Shown here piece by piece: positions 1-10,294 of a stretch of 64,000 nucleotides of DNA (its first letter is position 1; every line of letters starts with the position of its first letter). The position numbers and the translations under genes were made by a program. The DNA comes from Chaunax sp. Z400 (lineage: Eukaryota > Chordata > Actinopteri > Lophiiformes > Chaunacidae), in assembly GCA_037577475.1 (NCBI GenBank), contig CM075197.1, positions 19,852,650 to 19,916,649 of the forward strand. The letters run 5' to 3'. The notes beneath the pieces are model-generated. The model was given only the letters and a program-made list of their open reading frames with translations, did not search any database and was not told the DNA's origin.

Positions 1-74
1 ACACATCAGAAGAGGTTTTAAAAGGGAAAAGACCATCACACTGTCTTTTTCATCTAACCAGTGACAAACTTCCA
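1..74 (-). repeat. 5' flank module of a further acsf2 unit, cut by the window edge
   Basis: This stretch matches 8934-9025 (upstream of acsf2 copy A) and 17290-17377 (upstream of copy B). All three share the block around 'gaccatcacactgtctttt' and end in a variant of 'gcaaacttcca'. In B the homology stops there and unique sequence follows. Here and at 9025 it runs on into the 3'-flank module. The edge is therefore a unit junction, and the 5' end of another copy should lie a few hundred bases to the left. Confidence 0.75.
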
Positions 75-1335
75 AGGGGTACAAAAGATAAGTTTTTCAA
101 GGAAGGTGTGTTTTTGTGTGTGTATGAGCATGACTATGTGGATTGTGCATGCATTTACATCTAAAAGGGGGGGGGAGTATCAAAGTAAGAAGGCTCCACT
201 CTTAACAAGTCTTCTGTAGCACATTGTCATGACTGCTGAAGTGGAGTCAAATGTCAAAGTGTTGTGCAAGCTGGCAAAGAAGAATTTATAGATTCTTGTC
301 AGATTGATGTCAATAAGAACAATGATAACAGCAACCATATAATAATCAAAAAAGACAAATAAAATATACGACAGGTAGGTTAGATGTCTGTGTAGAATTT
401 AATTCTTAAAGGACATGGTAATCCTAAGAACTTCAATAAAAAGCAAGTAGACTTCGGTTATAAGACATTTCAAATCTCATGCAACAGTCAGGACATCTCT
501 CCTCAGGCAGTTTTATGTGGCACTAACAACTCATCATGGTCAGGCCATCAACAAACCACTTGTGCCCTCAATGACACATAATAGTGCTGGGTGGGTCAAA
601 GGCATACATGTGAAAGTCTTATTGACTTTAAAGCTGTTACTGATGTTACCAGAGGTGAAATACTTGGAACTCTCCTTCAGTCACAGTCCACTTGCTTTTC
701 CTTTAACCTTTTAGGAGTGCGGATAGGTTAGTGTAGTGTATGTATATGTATTTAGTGTGTTTAGTGTGTTTAAGGACTCAACATTGCATTATGGAATGCA
801 AAACAAGCATTTGTGGATGTTAATTTATTGATGCCTCTAGACAGGCTTTTATGGAATCAGCTGTTCTAAGCTTGAATTTGTTTTCCAGGAGTTAATGATT
901 TCTTAGAAAATCCTAACGTTTTGTCTCTTTTTAGATTTCCAGGTTTGAAAAAAGGGCTTCTTGTTGATAGTTATGGCTGTAAGGAGAGTAGAGGAGGTGC
1001 TGCATAGAATGTTTGGAAGGGTTGAGCCATTTTATGAGACATTTGAGCTGATTAGCAGGGTGATAAGATACTGTAAGGTTTGGGACATCTAATTCCACCT
1101 GGGATTTGAACACAAGATTTATAGTGTCTGTACCACAAAAAGAATAGGCAGAGAGTGATAAACAAATAGAGCCACCTAGAGGAAAAAAGCTACATGGCAC
1201 CACACTCTTGAATAATAATACATTTATGAGACTTCTAAGAAATGACCAGCAAAATACTCTATTTTTGCCATATCAACACGGCAGGGACAAAATAACAGAT
1301 ATACCATATAATAATAATGCAGAAATCGAAATTCA
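75..1335. repeat. acsf2-array 3'-flank module, left copy
   Basis: This is paralogous to 9026-10030, with shared blocks such as 'tgggtgggtcaaaggca', 'ggataggttagtgtagtg' and the stretch ending 'accatataataataa'. It is the spacer between copy A and the predicted next unit. I see no coding potential; the short ORFs here are not conserved between the two copies of the module. Confidence 0.7.
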
Positions 1336-2182
1336 GTTCATTATTTTATTTATTTAAAAAAAGTAAGTGAAACATTTCATATGTTCATTTATACTTTTAA
1401 GAATAATAATTTTTTTTTAAATTTTCCTTTGGATGAAAATAGCCATGGACCATTTGTAGCTATATCAGCAGATATGAGATTGAAGTACAGTCAAAATAGT
1501 CAGTAATATATAATATAGTATAAGTTTAAATAACATAAAATCCTTATTTTATCTGAAGGCACTGAAACGTTGACCCTAGAGATATTCCACTAGAGATAGT
1601 CTTCTCTCAGAACTTCAGGTTGTGTGGGTGGCGCTCAAGAGGTAGTCCAAAATGAATGGGGGTCTATGGAGCTGAAACACCATAATGTAACATTTATGGA
1701 GTATCTCTGCTAGTACATTAACCAGATGTACAGTTGGCTGTCAAAAAGCCCATGGAGCAGGGCGGAGCTAGTCTCTCTGCACCGAGGGGGCGGAGCTTTG
1801 TCGAGGGGCCTTTCTGATGAAGTCATCTTAAAATTCATAGCTTTAAAATAGCTGATCTTATGTTATGCATACCCAAGTACTGTCACATGTTGAGCTAAGC
1901 AAGGCTATGTCTAAGAAAACGTAGAGTAAAGCTATAGTCAGACAAGCCTGTTCTCAAGAACAGGTTGCCAGTCGCGTACAAATGATGCACTGATGACAGC
2001 GGTGCGCTGACAGGCATTTTGTTGAAAAATATGGAAGTGTTTTCTGGTTACATAACCAACCACCGATGAATGAGCCATGTCCAACTTGTAACCATGGAAA
2101 TGAAAAGAAAAAAAAAAGACTAGAAGAAGTCCCTGGATGGCAAAAGGCACCACGTCAGTACTTGGTTGTTGTGTGTAGAAAG
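1336..2182. other. Copy-A-specific spacer sequence with a dispersed repeat
   Basis: About 850 bases separate the shared module from the copy A 3' UTR. The matching place in the B unit (10030-10220) has only about 190 bases, so this is an insertion in A or a deletion in B. It contains the dispersed repeat at 1590-1870 and no gene. Confidence 0.5.
1590..1870 (+). repeat. Dispersed repeat, inverted relative to 24565-24660
   Basis: The segment with 'ctctcagaacttcaggttgtg' and 'aaatgaatgggggtctatgg' reappears in reverse complement at 24565-24660 with a few differences. The rest, including 'gggcggagcta' and 'gggggcggagcttt', is GC-richer than its surroundings and typical of a short interspersed element. 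Class is not determined. Confidence 0.6.
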
Positions 2183-2188
2183 TTTATT
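2183..2188 (-). terminator. Polyadenylation signal of acsf2 copy A
   Basis: AATAAA on the minus strand (tttatt on plus), about 155 nt past the TAA at 2340-2342. It gives a short 3' UTR with cleavage expected near 2160-2170. Copy B lacks this signal at the matching place and uses a different one, so the 3' ends have diverged. Confidence 0.65.
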
Positions 2189-2339
2189 GAAGAAATTTTG
2201 AACCGTTTTTGAAAGGCTCTGGAAACGGATTGTGATGGATGAACAGATTCCATAGGTCCCTCCTCACGTTGTTCATGACAGGAGATACAAATTCCCACCA
2301 CTTTCCCCATTGGTGCAAAGGCCAGTAGGGTCCACACAG

Positions 2340-5300
2340 TTAAAGACCTAATTCCTTCTCCATGCTCTCCTTTAATTCGTTCTTCTTGATCTAGATGAAA
2401 AGAAAGTAGCAGCCATTTCAGTCTCATTATGTTTCAATCAACAATTAGACATTGCAGTCATCTTTACAGTTAAGGTATGTCAGTGTTAAAGCAGAAGTAC
2501 CTTTCCAGTGACAGTCAAAGGGAAGTTGTCTAAAAAGAGCACATAGTGTGGGATCTTGAAGTGAGAAATCTGTAGGGGCAAAACCAAAGAAGTTTGTGAT
2601 ACAGTTTGTGGAATTTTAATTTGAGTATATGTTCAGTTTCTTGCAATTATCACCTACTCTCACCTTGCCTTTGCAGAATGTTCTTATCTCCTCTGCACTG
2701 GAGGTCTGGCCTTCCTTCAGCCTGATGCAGGCACACACCTGCTCACCCATCCTCGAATCTTTGACTCCAACCACCTGGGAAACAGAGAAAGAGGACAAAT
2801 CTCAGGAAATATGTTTTGTTTTTGTTGTTCCCAATACATATGGCTTTAAAGTGTTTCTTTATGTCATCAGTGTTTCTCATCTTGCTGCCTTCTAGTGGTT
2901 CTGAGTCTTACCTGCACCTCCTTTACTTTGGGGTGTGTGAAGAGAAAGTCCTCTATCTCTGCAGGGTAGATGTTCTCCCCTCCTCGGATGATCATGTCTT
3001 TTAAGCGTCCTCTAATACTACAGTATCCCAGACTGTTCAGACTGGCCGTGTCACTGTGCAGAAGAAAATCACACATGATGTTAACACTACTTCCCACGTT
3101 AGCATCAGTCCCTTTAACATGACTCTTTGTTTTCTCTTTTAGACAAACATTCATTATGCATTGTACACACCCAGTGCTGTACCAGCCGGCTTTACAGATA
3201 ACTTCACTGGTTTTCTCTGGATCATCCCAGTATCCATGCATCACACAGAAGCCTCTGATCATGAGCTCTCCGGTGCTTCCCAGAGGGACAATCTCTCCAG
3301 TTGTAGTGTCCACCACTTTAGCCTATAGTAAAGACTTACAAGCATTAGGTCATAGTATTGTTGTGACATTTAGATAACAACTTGTGCAAAAACTATGGCA
3401 TACCTCAGTGTGGTTCATGATACATCCAACAGTGTGTAGCTTCAGCTCATCATTGTCTTGTGGGAACCCGAGAAATGTAACCGGACTATTCTCAGTTGTT
3501 CCATAACCTACCTATCAAAACATAATGCACAATGTTAATAAATGTTGGAGAAGTTAGAATGTTTTATATAACATTATTTGGAAAGGACATGTAATCACTC
3601 ACTGTTATCTCTTTCATGTTAATGTCTGTCCTCAGTTTTCTAATAATCTCAGGAGGGCACGGAGATCCTGCCATAACACCTAAGACACAGCGACACATAG
3701 ACAAGAATGATTCAAATGCTTGCCAGACATCACGTTATAGTCATTGTTACATGCTCTCCCTGCTGGTTAGGTGGTGCAAAAGTTTTGATGACTCATTGTC
3801 CTGTGTTCTCTCATCAGGTGGAACTGATGTGAATGGATGGTGGGTAAACCTAATTAAGAGGAAAGGAATCCTGGCTCTGTCTCACTCTTCTACCTCCTTT
3901 TGATAAAAAAATTTAAAAAACACCAAAAAAAAGATTTACTCTGAGTCTTAAAAGTTATCAAATATCTTACCTGCTTCAATTGATGACAAATCATACTTGC
4001 GTAGATCTGGTTGGTTAAGCATGTCAGTGAACATTGTGGGAGTGCCATAGATGACGTTGCACCTTGGGAGCAAAAACATGAATGGTGATCAATGAGAGTG
4101 CAAAATGTTGTATCTGTCAAAGTAATTTGTTGATGAGAAACTTCATACTTTTCAGCCTGAATGGCCTCTAGGTTGGCTCGACAGTTGTAACCAGCAGAAG
4201 GGAAGACCAGTGTGACACCATGCACCGCCATAGCCATGCCTCCCAGGACAGACGCAAAGCAGTGGTACATGGGTACCTGCATGCATATTCGCACCTGAGG
4301 CTGATGGAAATATTGAAAATAAGATCATGTGCATTTACACAATCGTGTTTCTGCAAATTGAGAGACAAATTTGGACTTACTCTCCATTGATAACCCATTC
4401 GTAGTCCCACAAAGTAGGAGTTATTTACAATATTGTGGTGGGAAAGAGTCGCTCCCTTTGGACTCCCTGTTGTCCCCTGAAACCAAAAAAACCCAAGCAA
4501 ATTGTTTTATTTCATCTGAATCATTCTAGATCAATTAATGTTAGCTGTGACATCATAATGTAAGTCCAAGGGATGACCAGTATGTCATCCAGTGTGCAAT
4601 AATTAAGGTTACTGATGTGAACTGAATGTTGATGGGGTCATCACAGGACAGCTTGGTCTGCAGATCCATTAGTTCTTTGTGGTGCCGACTCTCCCCTGCT
4701 TGCATCACATCCTCTATGCTGATTATACCTGGCTGTCTGCTGTCTGTCACAATCACCATACGCAAGTCTGGCAATCTGACAGAACCAAAACAGAATCTTT
4801 ATGTTACATCCACAAGATCATTTAATATAGGTTGTGTTCTGTGGGACGTATTTAGGATCTCTTGCTTCGATGAAGACAATAGAGGAAGAGCATTTATTAA
4901 ATGTGACATTTGACATTGAGTCTGTCAAACCTGGAGCTTTTGGTCATGCCCACTGGCATCTTGTCAATATCTGGACAGAGCTGCCTCAGCATCTCACAGT
5001 AATTTTGTGTTTTAAAGCTGGTAGGAGAGACCACAGCTTTACACTGGACCTGTATGTGACAAATCAGGTCATAGCTGTGAGGAAGAAATATTTGTACTAT
5101 GAAAAATCAGATCTCTGCTTTCGCTTATCATACTTTTGTATTTTACGTTGGTTGCGTGGTTATGTAAGTAGATGAAGGCCTTTTGATTGAACTCATCTTA
5201 CCTTCTTTAATGTAAATTCCACTTCCTTCAACTGATAGGCTGGGTTCAATGACACCTGCAGATATAAAGACAGTTTAAAGTCCATGCTGCATACCACATT

Positions 5301-8300
5301 ACACCTTGTTGTTTGTTGAAATGAATGTCTCGGTAATATTGACCTGGTAAGCATACAGTGTAACAGTACAGCTACTATGGAATAGAAAAGCTTCCTTGGG
5401 CCGCTGAAAAGTTTCAATGTCCTGCTCATTCTCAGTTGACAGCAGGATGTTTCCTGACACAGGACTGGGGCTTATTCCATGCATCATCCACCTCAAGGAC
5501 TGCTAGTCAAACCACAAGGTTATACTGTAAATGTAATCTGAAAGGTATAAACAACTCTAAAACTGACCAGTATGATTCCAGCCTTGGCTGAAGCATACTG
5601 GAAAAGGATCCACTCATATGTGTTGGGTCCCCAAACTCCCAGTCGGTCACCTGGCTTCAGGCCCAAAGCAAGCAGACCAGCAGCCACCTTATCAACCTGC
5701 ACAGATGAATGTAACAAAATACATAATTTAATTAAATTATCAGTATTAATTCCATCAACCTAAAATCAGGTATTCCATCAACCTAAAAGGGCTGGGAGTC
5801 TCATATATTTAAATATATAATGTATGTAATGACTGGTGTTTACTGGTGACACCACATGCAAAAAGTCTCCTGAAAGCAGGAGCTGAAGGCATAAGATCAG
5901 ACACATACATCTTGCTGAAACATCGCAAATGTTTTTCGGATGCCATCCTGTACAAAGACCACAGCTTCCCGGTCAGGCCAGCGCTGGACCATAGAGTCCA
6001 GCATCTGGCCTATAGTCAGGTGGAGCATAGAGATGGAGGAGGTCCCATGAACATAGCTGGTAGTCAGAGTGGGGATGTGAGGAGGACTGTCTACATGGAG
6101 AGACCTGGCATAGAGAACAAGAAAAAACACAGGGGTCAAATAGAATACATGGGCTATGATTTTAGTATTATAGACTCTATTATAGACTTGTTTTTATTTG
6201 ATCTACACATTTGCAGATCTATCTATACATTTACAGATCTATCTACATATTTACAGATTTGTCTACACAACTACGTATTTACAGATTTGTCTACACATTT
6301 ACAGATCTATCTATATATTTACAGATCTAGCTACATATTTACAGATTTGTCTACACATTTACAGATCTATCTACATATTTACAGATCTGTCTACACATTT
6401 ACAGGTCAAAAGTGTTCATGTACACATTCACAAATCTCACTACAAATTTTAATTATTTGACACATTCACAGTTCTGATTATGCAGACATTCAGTGACACA
6501 CAACTACACAACTCATCAGATACATTTGAAAACAACATCTAGGACACCCTAACCCCCTGTTAGAATGTCCCACCCATATTTTCAATGCTTCCAACAACCA
6601 TAACACTATCGTTTGACATGGTGGATAAATTTGATCTATGTTCAACTTCTCGGGCTACTCATGAATGTATTTTAATAGGTGGACACTGTCTAAGCAAAAT
6701 ACTGCCGTAGGGGGGTTTGGTTCGTGCTCAGTGTCAGTGGAGAGACAGTGTGGGTGCATTCAGGAAAGCAGGGTCAGGGAGCGAGAGAGTTCATTATAAT
6801 AGGTTTTTTTGTGTTGTAATGATTGCTCTCTGTCCCGGTAGCATGCTAGACCTGAGGGAGTCTGTCACACACACAAGGCTCTGCCTGCTTGAGACAATGG
6901 CTGCAAGCTGAAAAGCTCGTGTTCATATAATAATAAGGTCTGTTATTTTGGAAAACGTCATCTGGGTCATGGTCACTGAGAGAACCCACGTATGAGTAGC
7001 AGAGAGCATTGCGACAAATATATTATCATTTCTTAAGACTTGGGATTTCATGATTGACCCTGATTAAGTTGCTCATCCACAGGTGCCATACAGCCACATT
7101 TAATGATCGTCTCAAGTGATAATGCAACTGCCACACAAACAAATGATCATTCAACAATCCCCCACTCCCCATACAGCTGTCCTGTTCAATCTTGGGTAAC
7201 TGACCTTTTTTGCCCTTATGAAAAGAAATGTTTAATGACAGTTGAAAACAACCACAGTGGTTTTGCACAATGGGTAAATAATATACTGTAGCGTGTTGGG
7301 AATAGGCGGGTGGAGTTTCCCAGCATACCTTGAGACAATGTGTTTGACGCAATAAGCTGAAGTAACCTGTGTTTAAATGTGTTGTGAATAATTATCAGTT
7401 AAGCAGTAATTAGTTCTTAGAAATATTTCTAGAGACAGTGGTTAGTTATACAACACCATTGCATCATGAGTTGAGTCTCTCACATGCTTAGTGACATCCC
7501 GCCTGGGTGATGCAAGAGGGTGATAAAATAAATTAGTGTGATGTGTTGTAATAACAAGTACTCCAGAGCACCAAACATTTTGTCGAACTCATGCAATAAC
7601 AAATTTCAGCATGCTACAATGCTTTTTATGGGGGGTATTCTCTTTTTTGAACTTTTCATAGGCCGGGGGTGAGAGGGCCGGTTTGTAGCTGGTTACTTCC
7701 TCCGGATGGGTTGGTCCGGGACTAGGTCTTCGGGAGGTGCCCTAACCTTCACCGAGTGTTTTGGCCTTTATCCTCAACGCTCTCTGGTTGGCAGGCCGGC
7801 AGCGGTGGCCAGGTCACTGCCCCTCTTATCCGGGTCCGCCCTATATTATATAACAGCAAGCTAACATAAGTGTTGCACATACAAAATAAAGAAGTTGGTC
7901 TAAGTATTGTACGCTCAAAATCTCAAGTTTTAATTTATCTAAGGCAATTAGTTTGCATAGGCCGTAATATTTTTAAGTAACTCAACTTATTAGATATTAC
8001 AGTGTAATGTTCAAAGGTTAATGTGGTTTAATTTGAATGCCTCCCGGCAATATAGTGAAGGGCCTGGTGGGGCAGAAACTATTAAGGTGTAATCATTTTT
8101 AGATGGAAGAATTGTGCTGAAATAAACCATGATTTATAGACCATTCTTGCAAGGATTGAAGCAGGAACCTCCATGTAGGCATTAAAGACGGGATGACCTA
8201 CAGTAATTAATTTCAATGAATGACTGAAAACTAGATTGAAATTTACCCTATATATCACATAGCTATTTATGACCTGATCTTAAACCCATGTGTTTTCTGT

Positions 8301-8519
8301 ATTTTGCATTAGAGACTTAAAGGGAACACAAACATCTTAAATTTGTGAATGACACCATATTCTCAGTTGAACCCTGACCATGTGAGCATAAACTTACCGA
8401 AAGCACGGGAGCCAACTTGTACTGCATAGTTTCCAAGTCCTGCTGTATTTGAGTCCTTTTACAGATCTGAGACTGTAAGCACAAGACCGCAGCAGTGAGG
8501 AGGAAATCAGTGCGGACAT
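2340..8519 (-). CDS. acsf2: Acyl-CoA synthetase family member 2, tandem copy A (16 exons, complete)
   Basis: It is a 608-residue ATP-dependent fatty acyl-CoA ligase of the AMP-binding family (human ACSF2: 615), which in mammals activates medium-chain acids in mitochondria. Coding exons, 5' to 3' on minus: 8519-8398, 6104-5909, 5696-5568, 5255-5202, 5049-4931, 4775-4613, 4476-4381, 4294-4149, 4062-3971, 3679-3603, 3511-3404, 3322-3171, 3053-2912, 2774-2664, 2569-2501, 2390-2340. All introns are GT-AG and all phases agree. The ATG follows an in-frame TGA and opens an Arg/Ser/Leu-rich, acid-free leader ([12 protein letters not shown]...), fitting mitochondrial import. Visible motifs: P-loop [10 protein letters not shown] (260-269), MYHC (302-305), YGTTE (401-405), STGD (483-486), hinge and C-domain [10 protein letters not shown] (508-517), and the catalytic lysine in PLTVTGK (K592). 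Nothing is broken. The gene is inferred to be functional. Confidence 0.95.
6200..6405. repeat. 20-bp minisatellite in intron 1 of acsf2 copy A
   Basis: About ten units of 'atttacagatctatctacat' and close variants (gatttgtctacac, gatctagctacat). One unit is disturbed near 6270. The array is absent from copy B intron 1. It creates a misleading open frame that repeats [16 protein letters not shown] residues, which is not a protein. Confidence 0.9.
7170..7645 (+). mobile_element. Half copy of a long-arm inverted-repeat element (intron 1, copy A)
   Basis: This roughly 475-bp segment matches the reverse complement of 26445-26915 nearly end to end. Shared landmarks are 'agctgtcctgttcaat', 'ggttttgcacaatgggta', 'gtttcccagcataccttgag' and 'gtgatgtgttgtaataacaag'. 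Only one arm is present, so it is a fragment of a non-autonomous DNA transposon. It is missing from copy B intron 1. Confidence 0.75.
7650..7855. other. GC-rich segment of unknown origin in intron 1 of copy A
   Basis: About 200 bp far richer in G and C than the flanking AT-rich intron, containing 'ggccgggggtgagagggccgg' split by ordinary sequence and 'gcaggccggcagcggtggcc'. It directly abuts the half element to its left. No long frame crosses it. It looks like a retroelement 5' part or another insertion, but I cannot assign a family. Confidence 0.35.
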
Positions 8520-9025
8520 TTGTCCTAAGTATCACACAGTCAATGTGCTTCAACTGGATCTAAAGACAGTGTGAATTCCTCTATAAGGAGATACTAGGGC
8601 TTGACAAGAAATGAGGAGGTCCTTAACTGCTTTTCTTGGATTTTACCACTGACTGTATAATGTTTAACTTCCTCTCATCGTTGTTGGCTGAGAGTACGTT
8701 TGAGTTTTGACCTTTTACACGACCTGGCACTGTCCTGAGTCCGCGGTGGGAAAAACAACAGGTAGTTTTTTTCTTTATTGCAGACTGTAGAAACACAGAA
8801 CAGAGGTAGAGATTGTCATGAAATTTGTCTGTAAACACTCAAGGCTTTATGAAATTAATATAACAATTTGTGATTGATGGTTGAAGAATAATTATATTGT
8901 AATCACAATGAGAGATACACCTTATCACAAGAAACCCATCAGAAGAGGTTTCACAGAGGGAAAAAGACCATCACACTGTCTTTTATAAGTTTTCAGCAAG
9001 CCAGCTAACCAGTTGCAAATTTACA
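8520..9025 (-). promoter_or_regulatory. 5' flank and probable promoter of acsf2 copy A
   Basis: About 505 bases upstream of the copy A ATG, up to the unit junction, are shared with the copy B 5' flank. They include a conserved block around 8752-8790 ('acaacaggtag' and 'tctttattgcagactg'). A 'ctgtctttag' motif just upstream (8560-8571) is conserved in both copies and could be a splice acceptor for an upstream 5' UTR exon. No convincing TATA box is seen. Beyond 9025 copy A borders the 3' flank of copy B, so its ancestral distal upstream region is missing. Confidence 0.45.
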
Positions 9026-10030
9026 AGTGGTACAAAGATACATTTTTCAGGGAAGGTGTGTTTGTGTATGCACATGACTATGTGGATTGCTCATGCATTT
9101 ACAGCAAGAGGGGAAAGTAAATATTTATGCATAATGGTCAGTTTATGCCAATAATAAACCACTTGTGCCCTCAATGACCCATATTAGTGCTGGGTGGGTC
9201 AAAGGCACACATTATTGACTTTAAAGCTGTTTCTGATATGACCAGAGGTAAAATACGTGGAACTCCCCAACAGTCAGTTAGAACTGAGGAAGCCTCTATG
9301 ATGAGACTTGAAATGTCTTTAAACCTTAAAAAGCAGTCCTCTTGCTTTTCAACCTAAAAGGATCATTTTAGGAGGGCGGATAGGTTGGTGTAGTGTATGT
9401 ATGTATTTAGTGTGTTTAAGGACTCAACATTGCATTGTGGAATGAAAGCAATTGTGCAATTTATTGATGCCTGTGGACAGGCTTTTATGAAATCAGCTGT
9501 TTTATCCTTGAGGGAGACAGACATTTCTTTCCAGAGGTTAATGATTTATTATAAAATCCTAATGTTTGGTCTCTTTTTAGATTTGCAGTTTTAACCTTTT
9601 GACCTTTGACCTTTAACCTTTTAGGAGTGCAGATAGGTTAGTGTAGTGTATGTATATGTATTTAGTGTGTTTAGTGTGTTTAAGGACTCAACAAAACAAG
9701 CAATTATGGATGTTAATTTATTGATGCCTCTGGACAGGCTTTTATAGAATCAGCTGTTCTAAGCTTGAATTTGTTTTCCAGGAGTTAATGATTTCTTAGA
9801 AAATCCTAATGTTTAGTCTCTTTTTAGATTTCCAGGTTTCAAAACAGGCTTCTTGTTGATAGTTACGGCTGTAAGGAGAGTAGAGGAGGTGCTGCGTAGT
9901 ATGTTTGGAAGGGTTGAGCCCTTTTATGAGCCATTTGAGCTGATTAGCAGGGTGATATTTTTGCCATATCAACAAGGCAGGGACAAAATAACAGATATAC
10001 CATATAATAATAAAGCAGAAATCTAAATTC
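9026..10030. repeat. acsf2-array 3'-flank module, middle copy, with internal duplication
   Basis: Paralogous to 75-1335. Within it, about 230 bp is duplicated in direct orientation: 9368-9597 and 9618-9840 both run from 'ttttaggag(t/g)gc' through 'taggttagtgtagtg', 'ttattgatgcct' and 'ggcttttat' to 'ctctttttagattt'. The left module has only one copy (703-950). No gene is present. Confidence 0.7.
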
Positions 10031-10035
10031 AGTTG

Positions 10036-10046
10036 TTTATTTTATT
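10036..10046 (-). terminator. Polyadenylation signals of acsf2 copy B
   Basis: Two overlapping AATAAA hexamers on minus (plus strand 'tttattttatt'), about 250 nt beyond the copy B stop at 10295. The 3' UTR region differs from that of copy A and includes an (A)n(GTTTT)-like stretch near 10190-10215. Confidence 0.55.
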
Positions 10047-10294
10047 TGAAAAATAGCAGTTATGCAATATAATTGAGACAAAGGAAGAGAAGACATTCCT
10101 GTGAGCCTTAGAGTTATAAAACAAGGGGTCTCCCTTTGTCTCACACTCTCTCTTATGTCTATTTCAATCTTGCTCTTCTTCGTTAGCTTCTGTTTTTTTT
10201 GTTTTGTTTTGTTTTTTAATTGTAATCTGGAAACTAGTCGTGATGGATGAACAGAACCCACAGTCCACTGCAAAGTCCAGTAGGGTCCACACAG

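Noticed and set aside
6198..6460. CRISPR-like array or repetitive protein in the 20-bp repeats
   Set aside because: The units are directly contiguous with no unique spacers, and the repeated peptide is just the minisatellite translated. It lies in an intron of a vertebrate gene.
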